Shown: positions 11,938-24,147, numbered from the stretch's first letter. The stretch is DNA of 64,000 bases from Cladosporium sp. IMV 00045 (GCA_001931905.2 MSJI02000740.1:1-64000); one strand, 5' to 3'. The notes: generated by a model not told the origin, from the letters alone. Translations and numbers: made by a program.

Positions 11938-14900
11938 TGTATTTAGCTATAATAATATTACCTTTATTAGGTTCAATCGTTTCTAGATTTTTTAGAAGAA
12001 AAGTAGGAGTAAGTAGAGCTTAATTAATTACATATTTATCCGTTTTTACTACTACTACTCTTTCTATTTTAGCTTTTTTTGAGGTAGGTATAAATAATGC
12101 CCCTATATTAATATACCTATTTAGGTGAATTGATTTAGAATCCTTAAATGTTTTATGAAGTTTTAACTTTAATTCTTTAATAGTATCGATATTAATTCCT
12201 ATACTAATTGTATCTTCATTAGTATACTTATATTCTATAGGTTATATAAGTTATAATCCTTATAACTAAAGATTTTTTAGTTACTTAAGTTTATTTACAT
12301 TTATAATAATTATACTTATAATAGCTAACAATTTCTTACTTATATTTATAGGATAAGAAGGAGTTAGAGTATATTCTTACTTACTAGTTAGTTTCTAATT
12401 TACTAGAATAGTAGCTAACTAAAGTTCTCTTTCCGCTTTCTTAATAAATAGAGTTAGAGATTGTTTTTTAATAATAGGTATGTTTGCTATAATATAATCT
12501 TTTAGTAATATCGACTATACTATAGTATTTTTAACTATACTATTCGTAAGTGATAATATAGTTACATTAGTTAGTATATGCTTATTAATAGGTACTATAG
12601 CTAAAAGTTCATAAGTAGGATTATATATCTAATTACCTATAGCTATAGAGGGTTTAGTATTAAGGGCTCTCCTTAAATTTCACTATATACGGGAACATCC
12701 TTTTTTCTTATATATTTATAAGGAAATAATATTAAAGTCTACTAGTTACTTTATAACCATTAGAAAAATCTTTAATATAGGATAATCCGTAGGTAACCTA
12801 TATAATAAATAGGGCTCCTTAGAGACTAAACGTAAAACGATTAAAATAGATAATACATTTAAGTAATAATTAATAGGATTTGCTAAAGGTAATAGGCATT
12901 TTAGAATAGATAAAAGAGGTTATCTAACTTTTAAACTTATATAATCTACTATAGATAGTTAAATACTATTTTATATAAAGAAAACTTTAGGTTTCGGTAG
13001 TATTAGTTTGCAAAGTAAATTAAGTAATACTTATTAGTATAGAGTAAGAGATAAAAATAACCTTATTACTATTATTAATATATTTAATAGTAATCTTAAA
13101 ACTAAGGCTAAGATAGATTAGTTTAAGTTATTCTTAGAGGCTTTTAATAATAAATATGAAACTAATATTTTGTTTATAAGATATAATAATAAAGTTACTT
13201 TAGATAATGCTTAACTATTAGGGTTTACTAATACCGAAGGGTGTTTTATATCTTTAGCTTATTTAAGCAAAATTACTAATAAATATATTATAATAGTTAG
13301 GTATATAGTATCTCAAAAAGATAATATACAATTTAGTAAATCTTTAGCTTATTTAATAAACGGCTATATAACTTACGTAAAAAGTTATGACGGCTATAAT
13401 ATAGTAGTTAACTATAGTAAGTTAAGTATTATAATTAATTATCTTAAAACTTATCCTTTAAAAACTAAGAAACATGTTTCTTATTTAAGATAATTAAAAG
13501 TATATTGTCTAGTAAAGAATAAATATCATCTTAAAGAAAACGGTATAGAAACCGTTAAATCCTTAATAAACTTAATTAACAAATAAATATATAAAAAAAA
13601 TCGAAGATATAGTCCGAATAATAACGTAAGTTATTAAGTATTAGTGTCGTATTTATATATATTTGTATATAACGCTAATTAACATTTTTGCCTACTCTAG
13701 TATTAGCGTTAATACACGCCGCTACTATAGTTACTACTAGAGTCTACTTATTAATACGTAGTTCTCCTTTAATAGAATATAGTAATATAGTTTTAGTACT
13801 TTATTTATAATTAGGAGCTATTACAACTATATTTAGTTCTCTTATTAGTTTATTCTAATAAGATATTAAAAAGGTTATAGCCTATTCTACAATGAGTTAA
13901 CTAGGGATAATAGTTATAGTAGTAGGATTATCTTCTTATAATATAGCATTATTTCATCTAGTTAACTATACTTTCTATAAAGCACTTTTATTCTTAGGTG
14001 CTAGTGCTATTATATACGTAGTAGTAGATAATTAAGATTTTAGAAAATACGGAGGACTAAGAGCTTTCTTACCTTTAACTTATTCGGTTATATTAATTGC
14101 CTTATTAAGTTTAGTAGCCTTTCCTTTTATAATAGGGTTCTATTCTAAAGATTTTATAATTAAGTCTATATACGGTTAATACTACTTCTCTAGTATAGCT
14201 ATATACTTTGTTTCAATAATAGGTGTAATGTTTACTACTCTATACTTAGTTAAAGTTTTATACTTAATATTCTTAACTAATCCTAATAGGCCTTTAATAA
14301 ATTACAAATATACTTATAAAGGAGACATTTTTATAAGCTTACCTTTAATAATATTAGCCGTTTTCTCTATATTCTTTAGTTACATTACTAAAGATATATT
14401 TATAGGTTTAGGTACTAATTTCTTTATAGATAATAGTTTATTTATTTACCCTTCATATAAAATACTATTAGATATAGAGTTTGCTATACCTACTTTATTT
14501 AAAATATTACCTTTAATATTTACTGTTTTATTAAGTATTTTATCTCTAGTATTATCTAAGTTTATACCTAAAGTACTAATACATTTCAAACTATCTAGAT
14601 TTAGTTATAATATATTTAGTTTCTTTAATTAACGTTTCCTAGTTAAATTATTTTATAATAGATATATAATAGATCTAGTTCTAAAATTAGGAGGACAAAC
14701 TACTAAAGTTCTTAATAAAGGTTCTATAGAGTTAATAGGTCTATATAGTTTAGAAAAAGGTTTAGTTAGTTTAAGTAAAAATATATCAAAACTAGATATA
14801 GGTGTAATAATATCGTATATACTATATATTTTAGTTAGTCTAACTTTCTATATTCTAATACCTTACTTATATGTTATAGATAATAACTTGTTAATTATTA

Positions 14901-14950
14901 TATTATTTGCCTTAATAAGTTTAGCGTGTAGCGACATAAAAAACAAATAA
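11937..14950 (+). pseudogene. nad5: nad5, NADH dehydrogenase subunit 5 with one intron (RIP-inactivated)
   Basis: Exon 1 is 11937-12653 and exon 2 is 13691-14950, together 658 codons plus stop, the normal nad5 length. It is the large antiporter-like pump of complex I. Exon 1 ends at the family motif LPxAMEG and exon 2 resumes with PTxVxALIHAATMVT. Exon 2 contains FYSKDFI and a long open segment (14228-14632). There are many stops at Gln and Trp sites. The start overlaps the nad4L stop by one base. Confidence 0.93.
12654..13690 (+). other. Group I-type intron in nad5 with LAGLIDADG endonuclease remnant
   Basis: About 1,037 bases interrupt nad5 between the EG and PT codons of its conserved helix, a position where other fungi carry introns. 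The intron has a reading frame continuous with exon 1 and two LAGLIDADG-like motifs: one near 12865 (LIGFAKGNRHF, originally a WLIGFxEGDGHF type) and one near 13215 (LLGFTNTEGCF). Between and after them is typical endonuclease sequence (QKDN, KTKKHVSYLR). Several RIP stops interrupt it, so the endonuclease is dead. I did not derive the catalytic RNA core. Confidence 0.8.
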
Positions 14951-15325
14951 AACAAAAAAAAATTAATATTATAATTTATTTATACCTTATTATAAATCAT
15001 AAATCTATTAAAATTACTAGATATAACTGAAGGTAAACTATTTATTAATAAACGTAATGTTTTACTTAAAAACCTATAGAAGTACTATTATATAAAAATA
15101 CTAAAAATATTATTAAAACGGTATATCGCTAGTTAGGGGGGCCTACGTAACCCTATATAGTAAATAGTAGTATAAAATGAGATAAGTTTATACCTTAAAC
15201 TTATTAAACAAAGATATACATTACTATGAAAGATAGTATTTACTTATTTAAATAAATAAAAATAAAAATAGAGAAATTCTAAATATATAAATATTTAGAA
15301 ATAGAAAAAAGTATTATAAGATTAT
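14951..15325. other. AT-rich spacer at the strand-switch point
   Basis: The + strand gene block ends with nad5 and the - strand block begins with an inverted trnK. This spacer contains one GC-richer patch (ttaggggggcctacgtaacc near 15134) and nothing I recognise as a gene. Confidence 0.45.
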
Positions 15326-15396
15326 AAGAGCTATAAGATTTAAACTTATATTAGAGCGATTAAAAGTCACATACTTTACCGTTAAGTTAAGCTCTC
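15326..15396 (-). tRNA. trnK: trnK(ttt), inverted copy 2
   Basis: Reverse complement of the trnK at 5336, almost base for base: acceptor GAGAGCT with AGCTCTT, anticodon loop CTTTTAA. It keeps a G in the anticodon stem that the first copy has lost. Confidence 0.7.
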
Positions 15397-15498
15397 CTAG
15401 GTATAAATAATAAAGTTTTATATATGCTATATTTAGTTATTTATATATTACTAACGTAATCTATATTTTTTTTTCTTTTTTTTTTATTTCTAATTATT

Positions 15499-15852
15499 TT
15501 ATCTACTTTCTATAGATAGTACATTTTTACCTAATTTAAAGGCAAACCCTAAAGTTAATACTAAAAAGAAAACTAGCATTATAATTAGACTAAATATACC
15601 GTTAGTATATATACTTACGATATAAGGGTATACTAATAGTATTTCTAAATCAAATAATAAGAATAATAAAGCAAATATAAAGAATGATATACTAAATTCA
15701 CTTCTATTTTGTCCTAAAAATGAATGAAATCTATATTCGAATATACTGTCTTTTTCTTCGTACGGGTTATATAGAGCAAAAATTAAATTAATAGCTAATA
15801 GTATTATAGCTAATATAGGTATAAATATAAGAAAAAATGTTTAACTTGTTAT
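15499..15852 (-). pseudogene. nad3: nad3, NADH dehydrogenase subunit 3 (RIP missense)
   Basis: A 118-codon frame whose ATG appears as ATA at 15852-15850. It reads a hydrophobic first helix, then YNPYEEKDSIFEYRF-like sequence and LFDLEILLVYPY, the conserved acidic second helix, ending ESR. It begins directly after the nad2 stop, preserving the fungal nad2-nad3 junction. Most of the frame is open; one TAA (Gln) lies near the N-terminus. Confidence 0.92.
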
Positions 15853-17562
15853 TTAAGCTTTAAATAATATAAGGCTAATAAGACTTACTATATTAAATCA
15901 TTCTAATAGTATATATATAAATAATATAAGTAAAAGAGTTAAAATAGAAATAGTACTACTTAATACGCTATTTATTATAATATTATTAGGGTTAAATTCT
16001 ACTTTTAGACCCTTAGATATATCTCCTTTTTTTATAGAGTTAGAAGAAGAAGTAGGGTTAATGTAAGCAACTAAATTTAAATTTTTAACTAAAGGGTTTA
16101 TCTTGTAATCGTCTTTAAAGAAGAAAATTTGTTTTATTAGATTAAGGTAATAACTAGTACCTATCGCACTAGTTAATATTACTACTAGAGTTATAAATAT
16201 ATAACCGTTATCTAAAGTAGCACTTAAAACCATCTATTTAGTAAAAAATCCTATTAGAGGTAGTACCCCTACAAATGAGAATAAAGTAATAGCTAAACTT
16301 ATAGTAAGATAAGGATTAATATAAAAATAACCTTTTAGTTGATTAATAAGTTATATAGGTGAATTATTGGCATCTACTAAGTTTTTATTTTCTTTATCTT
16401 TATATACATGTAAATATAGAGTAAACCCTATAGTTACTAATATTATAAAGGCGTTTAAGTTTAATATAGAGTATTATAAGATATAAAAAATATATCCTTA
16501 TATAGATTCCGCTTTATTTATAGTTAAGGCTAATAGAATAAATCCTATATAACTAATAGTACTATAAGCAAATAATCTTTTTATTCTAAATTGTATTAAA
16601 CCTAGAATAGAACCTATTACTAAAGAAAATAAACTACTTAACAATAGTATATTTTTTTAAGAGAAGTTTAAATAAGAATACTCTATATAGAAAACTAACT
16701 CTAAAAAGAAAGCAAATATTAATATTTTTACTACTATAGCTATATAAGTAGTAACTATTATAGGTATTCCATTATAAACGTTAGGAGATTAGAAGTAAAA
16801 TAGTATAGTACTTACTTTAAATAAAAATCCTACTAATAATATTATTAAAGATAAGTGTAAGTAATACGGTTAGTATTAGTATATAAGACTAGTTAAGTCC
16901 TTAATTTCACTTATACTGCTTATAACGTATATATTATCTAAATTAGTAGTACTAGAATTAATATATAGTAAAGCTAAACCTAATAAGATAAAATAAGAAG
17001 ATAGTCCTCCTAGTAAAAAATAAGTTAATCTACTAGTAGTTACTAATTCTAAATCTCTATATAAAGTAGAAAGTATATATAAACCGTAACTTTGTAGTTC
17101 TATAGATAAGAATACAGAAATTAAATCTGTAGTACTCATTAAAAACATAGCTCTACATAAAATAAATACTATTATAAGAGCGTATTCTATTATACGGAAT
17201 TATTCTAAAGTTTTATTTGCAATAGTATTTTTATTATATATTAATTTAGTAGTTAACAGTTTAAAAAAAGATGATTATTCTTTAATAAAAACTTTTCTAG
17301 GATAGAAAGCAGTTAATACTAGTATAATAGCACTAATTAAAAATATAAATATATTAAAAGATTATATAAATGTTATTATATTAAATAATCCGCCGTATAT
17401 ACCTATACCTTTTTCTAATACTTTAGTAAATAGATTATTTAAAGCTAAAAAGCTAGTAAAAAGTAGGCTAGTTATAACAATTCTAGAAAATAATATTGAT
17501 TTATCCCGTCTTAAAGTAACGGCATTTGAAACTAATAGAGAAATTAATAAAGAAATTAATAT
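15853..17562 (-). pseudogene. nad2: nad2, NADH dehydrogenase subunit 2 (RIP-inactivated)
   Basis: A 570-codon frame from an ATA (former ATG) at 17562 to the TAA at 15855-15853. Open segments lie at 15898-16233 and 16876-17148. The family motifs [16 protein letters not shown] and the KQIFF segment are visible. A TGA near 15898 is read as Trp in the fungal mitochondrial code, so the protein continues past it. Numerous TAA codons replace Gln and Trp. Confidence 0.92.
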
Positions 17563-17666
17563 TAAATAAAAGTATTACGTTTACTTTTAGTAAAATAGTG
17601 TTTTTTTTTTTTAGTAAAGCTTAATAAAAGTATAAAATTATTATAGTCTAAACCATAATTATTTTT

Positions 17667-18827
17667 CTATTTGCTTCTCGAATTAATATCTACTAATGTA
17701 TTTTCAAGTAAACTAACTAAAGGAACTATAATTAAGAAATATAAAAAATATAAAATAGTACTTATTTAACTAAACTCTATAAATAGTGTTTTAACGTGTT
17801 TAGCTCTAATTTGTATTAATATTAAGAAGTTAGCTACAAAGATAAAGAAAGCTATTTTACTTAAAGGTCTAAATTGTAAACCTCTACTTCTTCCTAAATC
17901 TATAAATAGCATAACTAATAATATTAATATTATAGCAAACATTACTATAACTCCTAGTAATTTATTAGGTATAGATCTTAATATAGCATAGAATAGTAAT
18001 AGGTATCATTTAGGAACTATAGTAGGTAGAGTTTGCATTAGGTTAGCTATAATATAGTTATTACTATCACCTAAAACATTAGGCATAAAGAAAATAAATA
18101 CCGATAATACTACGATAAATAAGAATATAGTTATTAAATCTTTAAATATAAAGTATAGAGTAAAAGGTAATCTATCGTAATTACCTGAAACACCTAATAG
18201 ATTACCTAATCCTATACTATCGTGTAATGCAATTAAATGCATTAATACTAAGGTAGCTAATACGAAAGGTAATATAAAGTGTAATGCGAAAAATCTATTT
18301 AAAGTAGCGTTATTTATAGAGAAACCACCTTAAATAAATTCAACTATATCTTATCCTACTTATAGTATTACACTTATAAGGTTAGTAATAACTATTGCAC
18401 CTTATAAACTCATTTAACCGTACGGTAAAACATAACCTAAGAAAGCTATAGCTATTATTAATATAAATATTACTATACCTATTATTTATACTAATGTTCT
18501 TAGTACTCTATAAGATCCGTAGTATAAACCTCTTCCTATATATAAGTATACTAAAAAGAAGAAAGCTAAAGCTGTATTTAAGTGTAAGTAACGTATTAAT
18601 CATCCGTTATTAACGTCTCTCATTATATGCTTAACTGAATTAAATGCTTCTAATATACTAGGGTTGTAATGCATAGCTAAAGTTATACCTATTACTATTT
18701 ATATAACTAAATAAAAACTAAGTAGCGAACCGAAATTTCATAGGTAGCTAATGTTTAAAGGTTAAGGTAAATTAACTAAGTATCTATTAACTAAGCTAAT
18801 TAAAGGGTGACTTTTAAAAATTCTTAT
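17667..18827 (-). pseudogene. cob: cob, apocytochrome b (RIP-inactivated, intronless)
   Basis: A 387-codon frame from an ATA (former ATG) at 18827 to TAG 17667-17669. It is the heme-carrying core of complex III. The segment 18006-18242 is open and contains HLIALHD, the [15 protein letters not shown] loop and [13 protein letters not shown]. The N-terminus (RIFKSHPLISLVNRYLV) and the YLHSNTA-type helix region are clear. Stops at conserved Trp and Gln positions inactivate it. Confidence 0.94.
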
Positions 18828-18995
18828 TTTATTTAAATTTATTAATATATATATATTTTAAAGTGTATCTATGTAAATTTATTTTTTATATTAAAAATCT
18901 ACTTAAAGTATAATTATTTTTAATATTAATTATTATTATATTATAATATAATATAAAATATCACATTTTAAATTATTATTATTTCGTGTAATATA

Positions 18996-19165
18996 TTAAG
19001 CTACATATAATAGCAAAAAAGCTATTATGAGAGCAAATAATTCAGTTGCTTCTAAAAAAGCAAAACCTAATATAGCGTAAGAAAATAGTTATCCTCTTAA
19101 CGAGGGATTTCTTACTACACCTAAAATTAAAGCCGTAATTACTACACCTATTACATTAGTCTTTT
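18996..19165 (-). pseudogene. atp9: atp9, truncated copy 2
   Basis: The C-terminal two thirds of subunit c in reverse orientation, from around the end of the first helix to the TAA at 18996-18998. It has the same stop after NPSLRG as copy 1, but independent substitutions elsewhere (for example TGxVIGVVIT in place of the GVGIGIVFR stretch). The N-terminal third is missing or decayed into an A/T run near 19165. Confidence 0.85.
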
Positions 19166-19550
19166 TTTTTTTAAGTAAAACGAGTATAAGCGTCTATTAT
19201 TATAACTCAGCTATATCTTTTATAGCTAGCTAATATATTAGGATTAAGGCTATCTAAATATTTAGTTATAGCCTCTTATATTACCTAGGTAGATAGATTA
19301 TCTCTTACGGGTTTCTATTACAATATAATACTTACTCCTCGCTATATAACATGCAGACTAAATACGAAATAATGATTAGGGTATATCCCTTTATAATAAG
19401 GAATAGTTTCTAAAAAAGACCCTATTATTTAATTAGGGTTGCTACTTAATGTTTTTTAGGCTAAATTTTAACGTCTTACTCTTATGAATTCTAGTATAGT
19501 AAAAAAAATATATATATATAGTATTATTAAACTATAGTATAATATTAGAT
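19166..19550. other. Unidentified AT-rich segment, protein-like on the - strand
   Basis: On the - strand one phase reads coherent sequence with RIP-type stops (KPVRDNLST, then KYLDSLNPNILASYKRY), and the dinucleotide pattern is slightly richer than the surrounding spacers. It is not a core mitochondrial gene. It could be part of an intron endonuclease or a different inserted element; I cannot tell. Confidence 0.3.
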
Positions 19551-19622
19551 AAGGAATAGGTGATTTAAATACCTAACCTTCCGTATATAAAACGGTTGCT
19601 CTACTAATTAAGCTAATTCCTT
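19551..19622 (-). tRNA. tRNA, anticodon now TAT, inverted copy 2
   Basis: Reverse complement of the tRNA at 9272-9343 with an intact acceptor stem and the same loop. The duplicated pair shows that the sequence around atp9 was copied with its neighbouring tRNA. Confidence 0.6.
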
Positions 19623-19656
19623 TTTTTTTAATGTTTTTTAGTTTTCTAAGTTTTTA

Positions 19657-20406
19657 TTATTCTTGTAATTAAGATAGGAATTTTTTAAGTAAGATAGATT
19701 CTATAATAATAGGTATAGAACTATATAAAATCCTATAAATTTCTAAATATTATCTAAAAAATGTTCCTTCTCTATTTATAAGTATAGATACTTAATTAAG
19801 TCTTCTAGGGTAAGCATTACATTTTATACCTAAAGCGGGACAAGCATAAGAATGTATAACGTTACTAGAAGAGATTATAAATCTAACATAAGTTAGTTCT
19901 AGTAGGATAACTCTATTATCAACTTCTAATAATCTTAATCCTCCGTCTTCTAAGTTAGAATTAGGTACTAAGTAAGAATTAAATTCTAATTCTTCGTCGT
20001 TATTATTAAGAAAATCAGGGTATTAGTAACTTTAGTATTATTAGTATCCTTTAATAAAAACAGTTAAAGATGGATCTATAACTTCGTCTATTAAATATAA
20101 TAATTTAAATAATAGAAATGCTATTAAAATTAATATTAAAGTAGGAGTTATTATTTATATTAATTCTATAAGTGTACCGTAGTTAAGGTATTTATTACTA
20201 ATTAGAGATTTACTATAAACGTAATTTCTAATAATAGAAATTAATATTCAGGTAATACCGAATAAAATAATAACTAAGTAGAATATAATATTATCGTATA
20301 GTTCTACTAAAGCTTCTATTTAAGGACTAGTACTATCTTGAAAATAAATACCTTATAGTCTAGGTACGTTACATGTTATAGTAAAAAGATTAAAAAAATT
20401 CGTTAT
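19657..20406 (-). pseudogene. cox2: cox2, cytochrome c oxidase subunit II (RIP-inactivated)
   Basis: A 250-codon frame from ATA (former ATG) 20406 to TAA 19657-19659. It reads the first transmembrane hairpin, DEVIDPSLTVFIKGYQWYW-like sequence with stops at the Gln and Trp residues, the acidic loop NNNDEELEFNS, and the CuA region. There HSYACPALGMKCNAYPG-type sequence keeps the first His and a Cys, while the late FxGQCxEICG motif is destroyed (GQC and GI positions mutated). Confidence 0.93.
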
Positions 20407-20560
20407 AATAAAAATAAATAAATAATATTAATAGTTTTATAGCATAAAATAATAAAGTACTAATACTTTATTAACGTAAAGATATACTATCTTATATAAA
20501 AACAAAAACTTCTCTTTTAATATAAACCTATAATTTATAAGTAGTATACTTTATTATCTA

Positions 20561-20633
20561 TACTTACTTAAGACTTAAACTTAAACCTCGGACTATAGAA
20601 AAATCCTACTCTACCTTTTAAGCTAATAAGAGT
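20561..20633 (-). tRNA. trnR: Probable trnR(tct)
   Basis: The anticodon arm is GGATT/AGTCC with loop TTTCTAT, giving TCT, and the T-arm TTAAG/CTTAA is clear, but the acceptor stem pairs poorly. Identity rests on the loop, and the anticodon could have been altered by RIP. Confidence 0.4.
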
Positions 20634-20919
20634 TAATAAGATAATAATATTAATTATAAATAATTATATATATTCTATATTATATAAGGCTTATTTATCA
20701 CTTTATGCTAGGACAAAAAGTAGAGATATATATACTTAGTTCTATGAAGTATAAAGTTAAAAGAGATACGGAGGAATTAAACCCTAAATTTTCGATTTGC
20801 AATTAAAATATAGAACCTTCTACTATATATCCCTTAATATTATAACTTTGCTATAAAGCGCATTAAAAAAAAAGATAAGCGTTATACTATTAATATTAAT
20901 TTGTAATTAAAATTAATTT

Positions 20920-20992
20920 AAGCGTGTATAAGACTTAAACTTATAACTTTTATGTCCGTAGCATAATACTCTACCGCTTAAGTTAATACGCT
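20920..20992 (-). tRNA. trnR: trnR(acg)
   Basis: Acceptor strand AGCGTAT with a partly paired 3' strand, D-arm, anticodon stem TTATG/CATAA with loop CTACGGA, giving ACG (Arg), and a T-arm. It lies in the same orientation as rns. Confidence 0.6.
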
Positions 20993-21105
20993 TTTATTTT
21001 ACTTAGGTTATAAAAGACATATATATATCTTTTTGTGTAAAGTAAGTGTTATATGCTAAAAATAAATGTTATGTACTAAAAGTAAGAGTTATGTACTAAA
21101 ACTAA

Positions 21106-21175
21106 GCCTTTAAGATGAATTAAACATCTATTAGAATATTAATAGTATTCCGCTCTACCGTTAAGCTATAAAGGC
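21106..21175 (-). tRNA. trnN: trnN, anticodon changed from GTT to ATT by RIP
   Basis: Perfect acceptor stem GCCTTTA/TAAAGGC. The anticodon stem GGAATA/TATTCT encloses loop CTATTAA, so the anticodon reads ATT. A single TpG to TpA change from CTGTTAA would give GTT (Asn), the normal mitochondrial anticodon. Just beyond its 3' side (21040-21100) there are three imperfect ~20 bp tandem repeats. Confidence 0.7.
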
Positions 21176-21245
21176 TTTTTATTAATTTTAACTATTACGG
21201 AGGAGATTTAAGTAAACGCTTTATACTACTAGTTAATATTTTATA

Positions 21246-21327
21246 GGAAGAAAAGGAATTAAACCTTCGATAGCCCTAGCTATTAAGTTTATAGCTTAAC
21301 CTATTATACTAATAAATAGAACCTTCC
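21246..21327 (-). tRNA. trnY: trnY, anticodon changed from GTA to ATA by RIP
   Basis: Acceptor GGAAGG..., anticodon stem TTAAG/CTTAA with loop CTATAAA, and a long variable arm as found in fungal mitochondrial trnY. The loop was presumably CTGTAAA, with Tyr anticodon GTA, before a TpG to TpA change. It lies directly downstream of the rns 3' end, the common fungal position. Confidence 0.7.
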
Positions 21328-21359
21328 TTTTTTTTTTTAGTAGGGGGGGGGTATTATTA

Positions 21360-22905
21360 ATGTTTATTATTCCCGTGCAACTTCCGCTATACGAACCATA
21401 TTTCGACTTAATACTAATTAAAGTCACGTATACGAAGACTATTTAATAAAGTATCTTATAGAACTATTAACTAGATCTAAATATTAACTAATTATTAATA
21501 GGAAGATTTATTAAAGAGCTAAACTTATTACACGCACTTCTTTTAGCGCCTAACGAGTAGTTAGTACCTATCTAAGATTAAATTCACCGTGATATAGTAA
21601 CTCACGATTACTAGTAATTCCTTATTTATATAGTCGAATTTTAGACTATAATCTATATTATATTCTATTTTAAGGATTAGCTAAAATTCGCATTTTCGCC
21701 TCCTTTTATACAAATATATGTAGTACGTCTATAGCCTACAATATTAAGGTCATAATAACTTAACTTAATCCCTTTTATTTCTAATAATTTTTAGAAAAGT
21801 ACTCTATATATTATTAAATAAAGTAAGGGTTTTACGTTAATTTAATAGATCTAACTAAGGTCTTACGACATTAACTAAAGATAGCCGTATAATACTTATA
21901 ATATAAGTATTACCCTAGTAATACTATATTATTCAATTTATAGTAAGGTTTTTCGAGGATTATCGAATTAAATAATATACTTTACTACTAGTTTCAGAAA
22001 CGGTCTAATAATTTCAGTTCCTACGTTACCGCATTACTCTTAAGGTAGAATGCTTACACTTTCATTTATATACTAAATAATTTTAATCTATAACATTCAT
22101 AATTCTCTACTAGGACTACTAGGGTATCTAATCCTATTCGCTACCTAAGCCTTCGTCCCTTAACGTTAGTTATTATATAAAGGCTTACTTTCGCCGTTAC
22201 CCGTCCTATTAGTATAATAAAATTTCATCTCTACTCTAATAGTTCTAATATTTACCTCTTACATAAAACTCTAGTAAATCTATTCCCTTTTAGGGCTAGA
22301 AATACCGTCTAGGTACCCTTTAAACCTAATAAAGATAAATAACACTAGTCTTACTTATATTACCGCGACTACTAGTATAAGATTTAGTTAAGACCTATAG
22401 ATAGAAAACTGTTATTATTAATCATCTATCTAGAACTATATACGGTATAGCCGTTAAATTAGATATATTACATTAAAAGTATAAAGTATTACATTCCTCT
22501 AAATAGCTAGTTCGGCCGTTAGGCTATTAACTAATATTCCTTACTACTATACTAGACGTATTAGGGTTTTTTTAGACCTAATGTAGTCGATAAACCTTTT
22601 AGTTTCGACTACGAGCTTAAGCTAGTTAAGTTATTACCTTAACTACTACTTACTCGGAAATAATTAAGTATCTTAAAGCGAAAATTATTTTCTTTTATAT
22701 AGTTAACTTTTATCTAGTATTAAATACTTTATAAGGAATTTTTTTTTTCCTTACTTTAAGGTTAATAAATTATTATATACTTACCTTTATACTACTTCAT
22801 TTTCTTACTACGCCTAAGTTATGATTTATAATAAAATTATAGTAATAAAAATACCGTATAATTAGTATGTATTAAGCCTTTAGATAGCGTTTAATTAGAG
22901 CTATC
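21360..22905 (-). rRNA. rns: rns, small-subunit ribosomal RNA (RIP-mutated)
   Basis: The + strand carries the complements of universal 16S blocks: the ggactactagggtatctaatcc block near 22113, the tcacgattactagtaattcc block near 21603 and the cctacgttaccgcattac-like region near 22022. The length of ~1.55 kb and the order of blocks fit a complete fungal mitochondrial small rRNA on the - strand. Conserved positions show extra C to T and G to A changes. Exact ends are approximate. Confidence 0.88.
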
Positions 22906-23009
22906 ATTAAACTCAATTAATATCTTACAAATATATATACTAATATATTACTAATGTAATTAAAGAATAGAAATATATATCTTTTATGTTACTAACATTC
23001 TTAAAATAT

Positions 23010-23285
23010 ATAAGGAAAAGGAATAAGTACCGAAAAATAAAAATACTATTCTAAGTAAACCTAAAAACAAAGAAAAGATAAGATAAAGCGTACCTATGTC
23101 TTTAGTATTACTTAATAAGAATTAACGTTCTAATTAAAGAGATATTTTACTATTTTTTTTACTTCTAGATTTCTCTTATATAAATTAATGGCGGGGAATC
23201 GATTAATATTAGGTATCTTATAAATAAAAAAAAAAAGTAAAGAAAAGCTATAAAAAGTCGAAGAAAATATAAATAGACTATTAAA
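23010..23285 (-). pseudogene. Inverted partial duplicate of the cox1 5' end
   Basis: The reverse complement matches 5520-5740: the AT-rich cox1 leader, the cgattccccgc motif and the first ~35 codons of cox1 ([10 protein letters not shown]...LIFSLF). Downstream of that the similarity stops. Substitutions between the copies are mostly C/T and G/A. It is a truncated extra copy, 3' to the rns block in reverse orientation. Confidence 0.8.
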
Positions 23286-23905
23286 AAAATTTTTTTTATA
23301 CTAATATAATTAAAAATAAAAATGTTACGTTAAAAATTATTTTAAAAAGAATAATCTAATATAATTAAAGAATAAAAATAATACGTAATAATTTAATACT
23401 TACCTATGTAATTAAAGAATAAAAATATATTCTTTTAGTTATAATCCTACTAGTCTAATAGAAAACTTAAATTATAGTAAGTATAAAGGCTATTTTATAC
23501 CTTTAATACCTAGTATAAAAGTTTAGTAATTACCGGAGGTATAACCTTAATAGTATATAGCTACAAACATAGTATTATATAATTAATCAATTATCTATTA
23601 CATGTTTTTCACTAATAAGGGTATTTAACTTTTATAAAAGTATATAGTATATACGATAAGTTTTTTAGTCTACCTAATATGTATTTTTTTTTTCTACTAC
23701 ATAATAAGGTTTTTTTAAGTTATATATTGTGTTTACTATAGAGCTATAGTATACTTAGCTTAAGAAAAGTAATGACGTACTAATAATGAAGCAGCTCTAG
23801 TAGTTACATATTATAGTATAATATTTCCTTCTATTATAGCAGCTATTACTATATTTATTTTAGATATTAAAAAAAATATTTCATCTTTTATCTTTAAGTC
23901 TTAAT
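23286..23905. other. AT-rich spacer without recognised gene
   Basis: Long AT-rich stretch. Around 23775-23850 the - strand reads a short protein-like piece (TTRAASLLVRHYFS) that I cannot place. No tRNA was recognised. Confidence 0.4.
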
Positions 23906-23968
23906 TTATAACGCTACTAAAATACCTAACCCTATAACTAAATCTGCTCCTACTATATATATTATGTA
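23906..23968 (-). pseudogene. nad4L C-terminal fragment (duplicate)
   Basis: On the - strand the codons for VGADLVIGLGILVAL match the AGAELAIGLGILVAF end of nad4L at 11850-11905, with a handful of substitutions. Only about 20 codons are present. Confidence 0.6.
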
Positions 23969-24075
23969 AATTTTACTATAAATTATAAGTTTAACCTTAA
24001 AATAATGCAGAAAAAGGTTAATTATATATATAAATAACCTAAAAATTTTTATTACAAAAATTATAACTAATCTAT

Positions 24076-24147
24076 TATATTAGAGTGATTCGAATACTTA
24101 CTAGTAAATACTAAAAATTTATGACTTACCGATTAGTCTATAACATA
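24076..24147 (-). tRNA. trnQ: trnQ, anticodon changed from TTG to TTA by RIP
   Basis: All three stems form: acceptor TATGTTA/TAATATA, D-arm GAC/GTC, anticodon TAAAT/ATTTA. The loop is TTTTAGT; TTTTGGT with Gln anticodon TTG is restored by one TpG reversal. The T-arm has loop TTCGAAT with a RIP-weakened stem. Confidence 0.65.
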
